Counted from the first letter of the stretch, positions 1-7,259 are shown. The stretch is 18,919 nucleotides of DNA from Trebonia sp030042015 (GCF_030042015.1 NZ_JASIAL010000014.1:1-18919); one strand, 5' to 3'. The notes: a model not told the origin generated them from the sequence alone. Translations and numbers: made by a program.

Positions 1-192
1 CAGGCCCGCCTCGGCGTCGCGGGACCCGTGGCAGGACACGTGCGCGAGGCGGCCGTGCCTGCTCACCGTGATCAGCCAGCCGGGCAGCCGGCCGTCGTCC
101 ACGTAGCGCGCGAAGTGCGCGTCGATCCGCCGCAGTCGCTGCGCGTCCAGGCCCACCTCGGCCGGGTCGACCTCAACCTTTAGTTCGCTCAC
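1..192 (-). CDS. Serine hydrolase, beta-lactamase family (N-terminal fragment, runs off window)
   Basis: Only the first 64 residues are inside the window; the gene continues past the left edge. The readable part has a VDPAEVGLD-type opening, then a helix ending RIDAHFARYVDDG and the strand segment LPGWLITVSRHGRLAHVSCHG. This is the usual beginning of class C beta-lactamase/esterase-like serine hydrolases in actinomycetes. The catalytic SxxK would lie further on and is not visible, so substrate and activity cannot be stated. I chose GTG at 192 because the family usually starts close to the VDPAEVGLD segment and a GAGG lies 12 bases upstream. An in-frame ATG at 210 would add six residues (MRHASA) and has no ribosome binding site. 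No signal peptide is seen, so it is probably cytoplasmic. About 450 bases upstream are gene-free. Confidence 0.6.
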   Translation of the reverse strand, partial: MSELKVEVDPAEVGLDAQRLRRIDAHFARYVDDGRLPGWLITVSRHGRLAHVSCHGSRDAEAGL

Positions 193-210
193 CGCACTAG
201 CGTGCCTCAT

Positions 211-656
211 GTTGCCGTTGGCCGCCAGGAGCCCCGGGGTTCGGCCGGGTGACCGCCTCCCCCGCCACTGGAGTCACGCTTTTGCGCTTCGCTAAGCTCC
301 CGGCAGGAAACCCGTTCGCGGTGGGGCCCACAACGCCAAACCTTTTGCGATCTCGGGAAGCTAAGGGCTGCGTCGCCGCTCCCTCGGGTGCATGTCACGT
401 GGTCAGCTGATGTGCGTGTGAGCAGTGCGGCAAGGGCGTGGCAGGCTGGCCGGTGCCCGGGCGGCTGTCCGGTGGCCGTCTCAGATTGTGGGACGGCGTC
501 GGGAACTTAGGACCCGGGCCGCAGGTTTATTGCCCGTTTTATACCGATTTCCGGATGCCGCTCGGCTCCTATCTTGGCCAGCGCCCGCGGACCGCGCCCG
601 GTATGGGTGGTTTGTCCGCCGGCAGGCTGGGCGACTTAAGTTCCTGGCATTGCCTC
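211..656. other. Gene-free stretch between serine hydrolase start and cimA end
   Basis: I see no convincing gene in these 446 bases. The open frames here have no ribosome binding sites and no recognisable protein segments. The left half (279-365) holds a structured block described separately. The right half (about 480-560) is locally less GC-rich, with runs such as TTTAT and CGTTTTAT, and could hold a promoter for the hydrolase gene, but no clear -35/-10 pair stands out. No U-tract terminator was found just after the cimA stop codon. Confidence 0.6.
279..365. other. Structured intergenic element with paired arms and CTTTTGCG repeats
   Basis: The segments 292-302 (CTAAGCTCCCG) and 354-365 (CGGGAAGCTAAG) can pair with one mismatch and one bulge, enclosing about 50 bases that include a short inner GTGG/CCAC stem. 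CTTTTGCG occurs twice in the same orientation, at 279-286 and 342-349, flanking one arm each. In the minus orientation this would lie in the 5' untranslated region of the serine hydrolase gene, about 70-170 bases before its start. It does not match any riboswitch consensus that I can recall. It could be a regulatory leader, a degenerate mobile repeat or chance pairing in GC-rich DNA. Confidence 0.3.
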
Positions 657-2258
657 CTATTGCGGCACGCCGCCCGGCTCGCGGCCGGCGCGGAGCAGGC
701 CGTACGTGACCGCCTCCTCAAGTGCGTGCCAGGACGCGGCGATGATGTTCTCGTCCACGCCCACCGTGGACCAGGTGTCTCCTGAGCCGTCGTCGGACTC
801 GATCAGCACGCGGGTGACAGCGCCTGTGCCGTGCGAGCCCTCGAGGATCCGCACCTTGAAGTCGGCGAGCTCCAGGTTCGCCAGTTCGGGAAAGGTCTGC
901 TCCAGCGCGGAGCGCAGCGCCTTGTCCAGCGCGTTCACCGGGCCGTTGCCCTCGCCGACCGCCACGACCCGCTCCCCCTTGGCGGTCAGCCGCACGGTCG
1001 CCTCGCTGGTGACGGCGCCGTCCTCGCGACGCTCCACGATGACCCGCCAGGACTCGACGGTGAAGTGCCGCCGCTTGGACCCGGCGAGCTCGTCACGCAG
1101 CAGCAGCTCGAACGAGGCGTCGGCCGCCTCGAAGGAGTAACCGCGCGCCTCCAGTTCCTTGACCTTGTCGGTCACCCGGCCGATCGCCTCCTTGTCCCCG
1201 GACAGGTCGTAGCCGAGCTCACGGCCCTTCAGCTCCACCGAGGCGCGGCCGGCCATGTCCGAGACGAGCATCCGCATGTCGTTGCCGACCCGGGCCGGGT
1301 CGATGTGCTGGTACAGCATCGGGTCGACCCGGACCGCCGAGGCATGCAGCCCGGCCTTGTGGGCGAACGCGCTCAGCCCCACGTACGGCTGGTGGGTGTC
1401 CGGCGCGACGTTCGTGACCTCGCTGATCGCGTGCGCGATCCGGGTCATCTCCAAGATCCCGTCGCCGGACAGCACCGGGCGGCCCTTCTTCAGCTGCAGC
1501 CCGGCCACCACGCTGAACAGGTTGGCGTTCCCCGCCCGCTCGCCGTATCCGTTGGCGGTGCCCTGCACGTGCGTGACGCCCGCCTCCACGGCGACGAGCG
1601 TGTTCGCCACGCCGCAGGCGGTGTCGTCGTGGCAGTGGATGCCGAGCCTGGCGCCGGTCCGCCCGGATACCGCGTGCACGATGTCACCGAGTTCGGTCGG
1701 CATCATGCCGCCGTTGGTGTCGCACAGTGCGATCACGTCCGCGCCGGCCTCCGCGGCGACGCGCACGCATTCCAGAGCGTACGAGGGGTTGGACCGGTAC
1801 CCGTCGAAGAAGTGCTCGGCGTCGAGGAACACCCGGCGGCCCTCGGCCCGCAGATGCCGGACGGTGTCGGCGATCATTCTCAGGTTCTCGTCAAGCGTGG
1901 TGCGCAGGGCGAGCTCGACGTGCCGGTCGTGGCTCTTCGCCACCAGCGTCACGATCGGCGCGAGCGACTCCCGCAACGCCGCGACCTGCGGGTCATCGGC
2001 GGCCTTGACGCCGGCCTTGCGCGTCGAGCCGAACGCCACGAGCTGGGCGTGCTGCAGGCTTAGCTCGGTCCTGGCGCGGCGGAAGAACTCCGTGTCCTTG
2101 GGGATCGCGCCTGGCCAGCCGCCCTCGATGAACCCGACGCCAAGCCGGTCCAGGTGCCGGGCGATCACGAGCTTGTCGGCAACCGTGAGGTTAAGACCCT
2201 CCTGCTGCGCACCGTCGCGCAATGTCGTGTCGTAGACGTGGAACTGGTCGTCGACCAT
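657..2258 (-). CDS. cimA: (R)-citramalate synthase
   Basis: Condenses pyruvate with acetyl-CoA to citramalate, the first step of the threonine-independent route to 2-oxobutyrate and isoleucine, in the cytoplasm. The 533-residue product matches the length of the long citramalate synthase family related to LeuA and homocitrate synthase. The catalytic HMGL-like barrel opens with YDTTLRDGAQQEG (residues 9-21). The metal-binding HCHDD and the NGYGERAGNAN segment follow, and the last ~130 residues form the LeuA-type allosteric domain. That domain suggests feedback control by an end product, probably isoleucine. ATG at 2258 was chosen because the family starts just before the DTTLRDG motif. The frame stays open upstream to 2480, but that part is the RNA leader and does not look like protein. 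A weak GGA lies 8 bases before the ATG. Transcription appears to be controlled by the leader-peptide attenuator directly upstream. Stop codon is TAG. Confidence 0.93.
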   Translation of the reverse strand: MVDDQFHVYDTTLRDGAQQEGLNLTVADKLVIARHLDRLGVGFIEGGWPGAIPKDTEFFRRARTELSLQHAQLVAFGSTRKAGVKAADDPQVAALRESLAPIVTLVAKSHDRHVELALRTTLDENLRMIADTVRHLRAEGRRVFLDAEHFFDGYRSNPSYALECVRVAAEAGADVIALCDTNGGMMPTELGDIVHAVSGRTGARLGIHCHDDTACGVANTLVAVEAGVTHVQGTANGYGERAGNANLFSVVAGLQLKKGRPVLSGDGILEMTRIAHAISEVTNVAPDTHQPYVGLSAFAHKAGLHASAVRVDPMLYQHIDPARVGNDMRMLVSDMAGRASVELKGRELGYDLSGDKEAIGRVTDKVKELEARGYSFEAADASFELLLRDELAGSKRRHFTVESWRVIVERREDGAVTSEATVRLTAKGERVVAVGEGNGPVNALDKALRSALEQTFPELANLELADFKVRILEGSHGTGAVTRVLIESDDGSGDTWSTVGVDENIIAASWHALEEAVTYGLLRAGREPGGVPQ

Positions 2259-2324
2259 CGTCGCTGTCCGTTTCTTCCGTGTGCTGGGGGTTGGCTCGAG
2301 AGGCTGGTCCGCCGCGCGACAGCG

Positions 2325-2361
2325 CACAAACAAAAAGACCCCTCGCGGAACGCGAGAGGTC
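2325..2361 (-). terminator. Intrinsic terminator/attenuator in the cimA leader
   Basis: Read on the minus strand, arms 2361-2351 (GACCTCTCGCG) and 2347-2337 (CGCGAGGGGTC) form an 11-bp stem with a single G-U pair and a three-base loop. It is followed at once by TTTTTGTTTG. This is a textbook rho-independent terminator, rare in such GC-rich DNA, and it sits 56 bases after the leader-peptide stop and about 65 bases before the cimA start. A competing pairing, 2409-2397 (GGTTCTAGGCGCG) with 2367-2358 (CGCGCAGACC) with small bulges, would take the GACC of the terminator's first arm and could serve as antiterminator. Confidence 0.85.
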
Positions 2362-2416
2362 TGCGCGCCGGCACCGGGCCAGCTTCTTCCGCTGACCGCG
2401 CCTAGAACCTGACGTC

Positions 2417-2461
2417 CTAGGAGCCGACGCGCCTGCCGATAATAATCAGCCCGGTCGTCAC
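2417..2461 (-). CDS. cimA attenuator leader peptide (14 residues, Leu-Ile-Ile-Ile)
   Basis: GTG at 2461 opens a 14-residue frame reading MTTGLIIIGRRVGS and ending in TAG. It contains CTG followed by ATT ATT ATC. ATT is a rare codon in this GC-rich genome, and three Ile codons in a row in 14 are hard to explain by chance in front of an isoleucine-pathway gene. Like other attenuation leaders it is expected to act only through ribosome stalling when charged Ile-tRNA is scarce. There is no Shine-Dalgarno; a CAGACT -10 box ends 7 bases before the GTG, so the transcript is probably leaderless and starts on this codon. A ribosome resting on the stop codon would cover the candidate antiterminator arm (2397-2409), while one stalled on the Ile codons (2438-2446) would leave it free, which is the order needed for classical attenuation. 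Confidence 0.75.
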   Translation of the reverse strand: MTTGLIIIGRRVGS

Positions 2462-2468
2462 GGTGTTT

Positions 2469-2499
2469 AGTCTGCCACAATCCGGCCGCTGTTCGCCAA
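2469..2499 (-). promoter_or_regulatory. Probable cimA promoter
   Basis: On the minus strand TTGGCG (2499-2494) and CAGACT (2474-2469) are separated by 19 bases, a fair actinobacterial sigma-70-type pair. The -10 ends seven bases before the leader-peptide GTG, which puts the expected start of transcription on that GTG. The spacing is at the long end and the -10 has C in its first place, so strength is uncertain. Confidence 0.5.
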
Positions 2500-2541
2500 C
2501 CGAGGGAGTGCTCGCTCGCGATGCCGCCGCGGAGCCGGTCA

Positions 2542-2592
2542 GGCCGTCAGCCGATCGAGCCGTCGGGCCGTCGGGCCGTCAGCCGATCGAGC
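2542..2592. repeat. Two copies of a 19-bp direct repeat after the PBP stop codon
   Basis: GGCCGTCAGCCGATCGAGC occurs at 2542-2560 and again at 2574-2592, a period of 32 bases, with a tandem GTCGGGCC pair between the copies. The block begins two bases beyond the stop codon of the PBP-like gene and lies upstream of the cimA promoter. It looks like a small slippage-derived duplication. No U-tract follows, so a terminator role for the upstream PBP transcript is not supported. Confidence 0.6.
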
Positions 2593-2594
2593 TG

Positions 2595-4910
2595 TCAGCC
2601 GGTCGCCGACAGGAAGGCGCCGGCCAGCGCGGCGGCCGACTGGGCCGGGCTGGTTCCGGTCTCGAGAACCGCGACGGCCATGCTGCCCCGGTATCCCACG
2701 AACCAGCTCAGCCAGGAGTGCGCGCCGGTCTGCACGATCCCGGCCTGGCCGTATACCGGCTCGCCTGATACGTTGGCGGCGCGCGCGGCACCCGAGCGCA
2801 CCGCATCGCGCATCAACTGCCGCAAGTCGCTCAGCCCGGCCGCCGACAGTGGCGCCTGCCACGTCGCCGGCGGGTCATCGGTGACGAGCACCGGCGCGTG
2901 GCCGGTGCCGGCGTCGACCTCGGCCGCGACCATGGCCATGCCCAGCGGGCTCATCAGCACCCCGCCGGCGCCGGTCGCCTGCGCCGCCAGGCCTGCCTCG
3001 TCCGAAGCGGTCGGCGCCGACCCGGAAAACGCCTGTACGTGCAGGTTCCATGTGGCGCCGACGCCGAATGACCGCTCCACGGCCGCGAGCCCTGCCGGGG
3101 TCAGTTTCTGCGACATAGCCGCGAACGCCGCCGCGCAGCCGTCGGCGAAGTCCGAGGCGAAGGTGGCCGACGAGGACCGGTCTGACCCGCCGGGGCTCGC
3201 CTGGTCCTGGCAGGGCAGGGGCGTGTTCGCGGTGTATCCGGCGCCGAGCAGCGCCGCCGCCGACACGATGCTGAAGGCCATGCCTGGCTCAAGCCTGGCG
3301 TTCAGCACCCCGCCCGGAGGAAGGGCGACGGTCCCGGCCTCGCGGGAGGCAAGCGCGAGGATGCCGCCGTTCGCGGCGTCAACGGCGACGATCTCGCCCG
3401 AGTCGGGCTGCCCCGCGAGTGCCGCCGCCGCCGCGTCCTGGTCGCGGCTGACGAGCGTGGTCCGCAGCGGGACGCCGGTACGTCCTTGTGACGTCCACAG
3501 CCTCGCCACGGTTCGGCCCGCGGCGTTGACCACGAGGACCGTGGTCGTCGGCGTGCCCGCGAGAGCGCCCTGGTAGGCCTGCTCAAGCCCGGTCAACCCG
3601 ACCGTGGCGCCGGGCTGGTAGGCGGCCCCCTCGGCGCGCAGCGCGCTTGAATCTTCGGTCCCGACCGTGCCGACGACCTCGGTGGCTATCGAGTCGAACA
3701 GCCGCTCCGGCCCCTGGACGTAGCTCAGCCCGGGCACCTTGGCGAGCCGCGGCCATATCGCATGAAAAGCCGCCGGGTCGAGCGCCAGCAGCGACAGGAA
3801 CCCGCGCGGCGGCGCGGCCTGGATCTGGCCGAGCACCTGCTGGGAGTTGAGGTCGGCGATCTGGCTGAACTCTCCCGCGGTCCGCGCCGCGTTCGCCAGG
3901 CGGCCCGGATAGACACCGACGTGATAGACGGTCGAGTCGGTCAGCAGCGGCAGGCCGTCGGTGTCTTCTACCTGGGCACGCGGCGCGAACGCGGTCAGCA
4001 CCGCGAGCCGGTCGCCCGGCCCCAGGCCCGGGTTGATCACCTCAGGTGCCCAGTCGATAAGCCACTGACCGCCCTTCACAGCGAGCCCGAACCGGCCGTT
4101 GTAGGTCCACTGGTTCCCGCCCTCGCCCATGTCCACGGTGGCCTTGAAGACCGCCACCGCGGTGTCCCCGTGCTGCGTGACCGAGTCCATGGCGAAGAAG
4201 GTGTCGGTCGCGTCGAGGTCGGTGTAGGCCGCGGCGAGCTGCGCGGCCACCTGGGCATGGTTCCCGTTGGTCAGCGCGGCCGCCTGGGCGTACTTGCCCT
4301 GTTGCCAGTCGAACAAGAACGCCTGCACCGCTGGCTCGGCGGATGCCTCGCTGCCGAAGCCGGTCGCGAAGCCGATGGTGAGCAGGCCCACGACGATCAC
4401 CAACACGGCGGCCGTGCGCTGCCGCCGCGACATCCGGACGCGGCGTGTCGACGGCTTGCGGTGCCTGCTTCGGCCAGTGTGCGGCGGACCAGCCGGGTGC
4501 GGCGCGCCGCCAGGGTGCGGACCGGCCGGGTGCGGTGGGCCCCCGGCCTGCGGCGGGCCGCCAGGGTATGGCCCGCCGCCGGAACGCGGTGGACCGCCTG
4601 GACGCGGCGAACCGGCCGGTCGGGACGGCGCGCCGGGACGAGGCGGCAGCGGCGAACCGGGACGAGGCGGCAGCGGCGTGCCTGGTGCGCCCCCATGCTG
4701 TCGCGGATCGCGGGAAGGAGCACCGGGTACGTCCGGCATGCCGACAGCGCCCGGAGCGCCCGGGCCACCCGGAGCGCCCGCGGGGCCAGCGGCAGGACCG
4801 GGGGCACGGGGATCGGAAAGCGGAGCCGGGGGCGTCCCTGCCCCCCTCGGCAGCCCATAAGACCGGGGTGGCCCAGCATGGCTACCCCGGTCACGCGAGC
4901 GCGCAGTCAC
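2595..4910 (-). CDS. Penicillin-binding-protein homologue with NTF2-like domain, all three catalytic motifs lost
   Basis: The 771-residue product has a Pro/Gly-rich cytoplasmic tail (residues 14-145), one membrane segment (about 164-184), an NTF2-like MecA_N-type domain (about 190-295), a PBP dimerisation-type region (about 300-470) and a transpeptidase-like fold (about 500-770). The fold is clearly recognisable, for example EIVAVDAANGGILALAS and WFVGYRG. However, the SxxK position reads MAFS (544-547), the SxN position GCA (591-593) and the KTG position QAG (722-724). It should therefore be unable to acylate with stem peptide or beta-lactam in the usual way. A structural or sensory role in the cell envelope is inference. 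GTG at 4910 is preferred: GGAGG lies six bases upstream, only 15 bases after the smpB stop, so the two genes are probably translationally coupled. Stop codon is TGA. Confidence 0.85.
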   Translation of the reverse strand: MTARSRDRGSHAGPPRSYGLPRGAGTPPAPLSDPRAPGPAAGPAGAPGGPGAPGAVGMPDVPGAPSRDPRQHGGAPGTPLPPRPGSPLPPRPGAPSRPAGSPRPGGPPRSGGGPYPGGPPQAGGPPHPAGPHPGGAPHPAGPPHTGRSRHRKPSTRRVRMSRRQRTAAVLVIVVGLLTIGFATGFGSEASAEPAVQAFLFDWQQGKYAQAAALTNGNHAQVAAQLAAAYTDLDATDTFFAMDSVTQHGDTAVAVFKATVDMGEGGNQWTYNGRFGLAVKGGQWLIDWAPEVINPGLGPGDRLAVLTAFAPRAQVEDTDGLPLLTDSTVYHVGVYPGRLANAARTAGEFSQIADLNSQQVLGQIQAAPPRGFLSLLALDPAAFHAIWPRLAKVPGLSYVQGPERLFDSIATEVVGTVGTEDSSALRAEGAAYQPGATVGLTGLEQAYQGALAGTPTTTVLVVNAAGRTVARLWTSQGRTGVPLRTTLVSRDQDAAAAALAGQPDSGEIVAVDAANGGILALASREAGTVALPPGGVLNARLEPGMAFSIVSAAALLGAGYTANTPLPCQDQASPGGSDRSSSATFASDFADGCAAAFAAMSQKLTPAGLAAVERSFGVGATWNLHVQAFSGSAPTASDEAGLAAQATGAGGVLMSPLGMAMVAAEVDAGTGHAPVLVTDDPPATWQAPLSAAGLSDLRQLMRDAVRSGAARAANVSGEPVYGQAGIVQTGAHSWLSWFVGYRGSMAVAVLETGTSPAQSAAALAGAFLSATG

Positions 4911-4925
4911 CGTCCGCCTCCGGAG

Positions 4926-5390
4926 TCACCGTCGTCGCCGTAGGGCACGCTCGACCTCCCTGGCTGCGTCTCGCCGGGCCAGGTCTTGCCTTTTATCGTA
5001 TGTCCGTTTGCCGCGGGCAAGCGCAAGCTCCACCTTGACTTTGCCGTCCTTGAAATACAACGACAGCGGGATAAGCGTGAGGCCCTGTTCCGATGTCTTG
5101 CGGACCAGTCGCTCGATTTCTCCCCGGTGCAGCAAGAGCTTTCTGGTCCGCCTGGGCGCGTGGTTGGTCCAGGTGCCCAGCGTGTACTCCGGTATATGAA
5201 CGTTATGCAGCCAGACTTCCCCGCCCGAGACCTCCCCGAACCCATCGGCCAGTGACGCGCGGCCGGCGCGCAGTGATTTCACCTCGGTGCCAGTGAGCGC
5301 GATGCCGGCCTCGTAGACGTCCTCGATCGCGTAGTCATGCCGGGCGCGCCGGTTCCGTGCGATGACCTTGTTTCCCTGCTCGCGTGCCAC
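4926..5390 (-). CDS. smpB: SsrA (tmRNA)-binding protein SmpB
   Basis: Binds tmRNA and brings it to ribosomes stalled without a stop codon, starting trans-translation in the cytoplasm. The 154-residue product has the full family pattern: KVIARNRRARHDY at the start, EAGIALTGTEVKSLR, the LHNVHIPEY strand, and the basic C-terminal tail KGKRTYDKR-like segment (GKRTYDKRQDLARRDAAREVERALRRRR in parts), which occupies the decoding centre. GTG at 5390 was chosen because the family begins MAREQGxKVI-like here and AGGAG lies four bases upstream. An open TTG at 5441 would add 17 residues without a binding site. It lies 70 bases after ftsX and 15 bases before the PBP-like gene. The tmRNA gene itself is not in this window. 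Stop codon is TGA. Confidence 0.95.
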   Translation of the reverse strand: MAREQGNKVIARNRRARHDYAIEDVYEAGIALTGTEVKSLRAGRASLADGFGEVSGGEVWLHNVHIPEYTLGTWTNHAPRRTRKLLLHRGEIERLVRKTSEQGLTLIPLSLYFKDGKVKVELALARGKRTYDKRQDLARRDAAREVERALRRRR

Positions 5391-5460
5391 GTCTCTCCTG
5401 TCAGCCAGCCTGCGGCTACCGTCAGACCCCGGACCAGCCAACCGCCCCGGCCGCGGACGT

Positions 5461-6366
5461 CTAGACGCGCAGGTAGCGGCGCAGCGTCACGAACGACGTC
5501 ACGCCGCATAGCAGCACTCCCACGCCCATCGCGAGCACAATGACCTCGACTAGGTCGGTAACGGACAGGCCCACGTTGTAGCTGAAGTACTGCTGCAGGT
5601 TATTAAGCAGCAGCGACTTCACGCCAATCAGCAGGCAAGCGGCGAGCGCCCAGCCGAACAGGCCGGCGATCACTCCCTCGAGCAGGAACGGCAGCTGGAT
5701 ATAGAAATTGGACGCGCCGACCAGCCGCATAATGCCGGTCTCCCGCCGCCGGTTGAATGCGGACAGCCGGATCGTGTTGGCCACCAGCAGGATCGCCGCC
5801 ACGATCAAGATCAGCGCCACGACCACGACCGCGTTCCTCGCTCCGTCCAGGAGCCGGTAGAACTTGGCGAGAATGGTCTCCTCGTCGATGACCGAGTCGA
5901 CGCCGGGCGCGCCCGTCACCGCGCTGGCGACGATGTTGTAGTCGGCCGCCGGGTCGCGCAGCTTGACCTCGAACGACGGCGGAACGTCGCCTACCGTGAC
6001 CGTGGAGACGTAGGACGGGTCGTCGGCGAAGTCGTGCTTGAACTGCGCGTACGCCGCTGACAGGGAGACGTAGGAGACGTCCTCGACCTGCGGCATCGCG
6101 GTCAGCGTCTGATAGATCTGCTGCTGCTCGGCCTGTGTCACCGCCCCGCGGCAGGCCGGGTTGGGGCTGGTGGCCGTGCACAGGTAGACCGAGATCTGCA
6201 CCTTGCTCTGCCAGTACGTCCGCGTGCTGTCGACCTGCTTGACGAACAGCAGCCCCGTGCCAAGCAGGGACAGGCTGATCGCCACCACCACGATGAGCGC
6301 GACAGTCATGGTGAGGTTGCGGCGCAGCCCGACCCAGATCTCCTGGAACACGAAGTTCGAACGCAT
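5461..6366 (-). CDS. ftsX: Cell-division protein FtsX
   Basis: Membrane subunit of the FtsEX complex, which passes ATP-driven movement of FtsE to peptidoglycan hydrolases outside the membrane at the septum. The 301 residues show the FtsX layout: a short cytoplasmic start (MRSNFVFQEIWVGLRRN), TM1 at about 19-43, a large extracellular domain at about 44-175, then TM2 (about 177-200), TM3 (about 226-250) and TM4 (about 270-293). The external domain carries two cysteines (in VYLCTATSPNPACRG) that could form a disulfide. The segment NRRRETGIMRLVGAS is the usual cytoplasmic loop after TM2. ATG at 6366 has AAGG five bases upstream. It lies 78 bases after ftsE and is expected to be in the same transcript. 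Stop codon is TAG. Confidence 0.95.
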   Translation of the reverse strand: MRSNFVFQEIWVGLRRNLTMTVALIVVVAISLSLLGTGLLFVKQVDSTRTYWQSKVQISVYLCTATSPNPACRGAVTQAEQQQIYQTLTAMPQVEDVSYVSLSAAYAQFKHDFADDPSYVSTVTVGDVPPSFEVKLRDPAADYNIVASAVTGAPGVDSVIDEETILAKFYRLLDGARNAVVVVALILIVAAILLVANTIRLSAFNRRRETGIMRLVGASNFYIQLPFLLEGVIAGLFGWALAACLLIGVKSLLLNNLQQYFSYNVGLSVTDLVEVIVLAMGVGVLLCGVTSFVTLRRYLRV

Positions 6367-6444
6367 ACTGGCCTTATCTCATCCCTCAGTAGTCCTGTGT
6401 GGTCTCGTGCGGCACACCGTAAGTAAGCGGTTATCGAGTCCCGG

Positions 6445-7134
6445 CTAGTACGCCTGGCCGTAAACCCCCCGTACCTGGTCGCGGACCACCTTGCCGTACT
6501 CGAGCTCGATGACGCGCTTGCGCATCGAGTCGACGATGGCGGCGTCATGGGTAGCCATGACGACAGTCGTCCCGGTCCTGTTGATCCGGTCAAGCACCTT
6601 CATGATCCCGATCGAGGTCGCCGGGTCGATGTTGCCCGTCGGCTCGTCGGCGAGCAGGATCATCGGACGGTTGACGAACGCCCTGGCCATCGCGACCCGC
6701 TGCTGCTCGCCACCCGACAGCTCGTCCGGCATCCGGTCGTGCTTGCCCTCCAGGCCCACCAGGTCGATGACCTCGGGGACCACGCGGCGGATGAAGCGCC
6801 GAGGCTTGCCGATTACCTCGAGCGCGAACGCCACGTTCTGGTAGACGCTCTTGTTCGGGAGCAGCCGGAAGTCCTGGAACACGCAGCCGATGCGGCGCCG
6901 CAGGTGCGGCACCTTCCAGTTCGTGAGCCGCGCCAGGTCCTTGCCGGCGACGTGGATGCGCCCCTCGCTGGGGCGCTCCTCCTTGAGGATGAGCCTGAGG
7001 AACGTCGACTTGCCGGACCCGGAGGGACCGACAAGGAAAACAAACTCACCCTTGTTGACCGTGAGGTCGACGTTCTCCAGCGCGGCCCGATTCTGGTTCG
7101 GGTAGATCTTGGTGACGTTATCAAAGTTGATCAC
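6445..7134 (-). CDS. ftsE: Cell-division ATP-binding protein FtsE
   Basis: ATPase subunit of FtsEX, bound to the inner membrane face through FtsX. All ABC motifs are intact in the 229-residue product: Walker A GPSGSGKST (36-44), Q-loop Gln87 in VFQDF, signature LSGGE (139-143), Walker B ILLADEP (159-165) and switch His196 in ATHD. The opening MINFDNVTKIYPNQNRAALENV is the standard actinobacterial FtsE start, which fixes GTG at 7134, although no good Shine-Dalgarno precedes it. It is the first gene of the minus-strand cluster ftsE-ftsX-smpB-PBP. A TAGACT -10 box lies about 120 bases upstream. In many actinobacteria prfB lies just upstream of ftsE, as here. Stop codon is TAG. Confidence 0.96.
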   Translation of the reverse strand: MINFDNVTKIYPNQNRAALENVDLTVNKGEFVFLVGPSGSGKSTFLRLILKEERPSEGRIHVAGKDLARLTNWKVPHLRRRIGCVFQDFRLLPNKSVYQNVAFALEVIGKPRRFIRRVVPEVIDLVGLEGKHDRMPDELSGGEQQRVAMARAFVNRPMILLADEPTGNIDPATSIGIMKVLDRINRTGTTVVMATHDAAIVDSMRKRVIELEYGKVVRDQVRGVYGQAY

Positions 7135-7234
7135 GGGACCATCACTACGATCTCGACGAGGAGGGACAGGCCAACCCGCGGCACGGGTGCCGCCTAGCGG
7201 GTAATTGCGGCCTGGCCGGGCAACTTGCGGGTAA

Positions 7235-7259
7235 CCTGGTTTGGCCAGGGAACAGTCTA
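7235..7259 (-). promoter_or_regulatory. Candidate ftsE promoter -10 box and operator-like inverted repeat
   Basis: On the minus strand TAGACT (7259-7254) is a good actinobacterial -10. Immediately after it lies the inverted repeat CCTGG-CCAAA-CCAGG (7249-7235), which would cover the start of transcription. No matching TTGACA-like -35 is seen 16-19 bases upstream. A repressor site or a short 5'-end hairpin of the mRNA are both possible. GCGGGTAA also occurs twice nearby (7198-7205 and 7228-7235). Confidence 0.35.

Noticed and set aside
251..280. Cobalamin riboswitch, suggested by CCCGCCACTGGAG
   Set aside because: Only one short match to the B12-box-like consensus. The rest of the conserved core and a B12-related gene are missing.
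207..398. A 63-residue frame whose TGA overlaps the ATG at 210 of the serine hydrolase
   Set aside because: The ATGA overlap looked like translational coupling, but the frame lacks a ribosome binding site and protein-like composition, and it lies in a stretch with RNA-like pairing. Chance is more likely.
2259..2480. A 74-residue N-terminal extension of CimA
   Set aside because: The frame is open, but it covers the leader peptide in another frame and the terminator. The family starts at MVDDQFHVYDTTLRDG, and the extension has no protein-like pattern.
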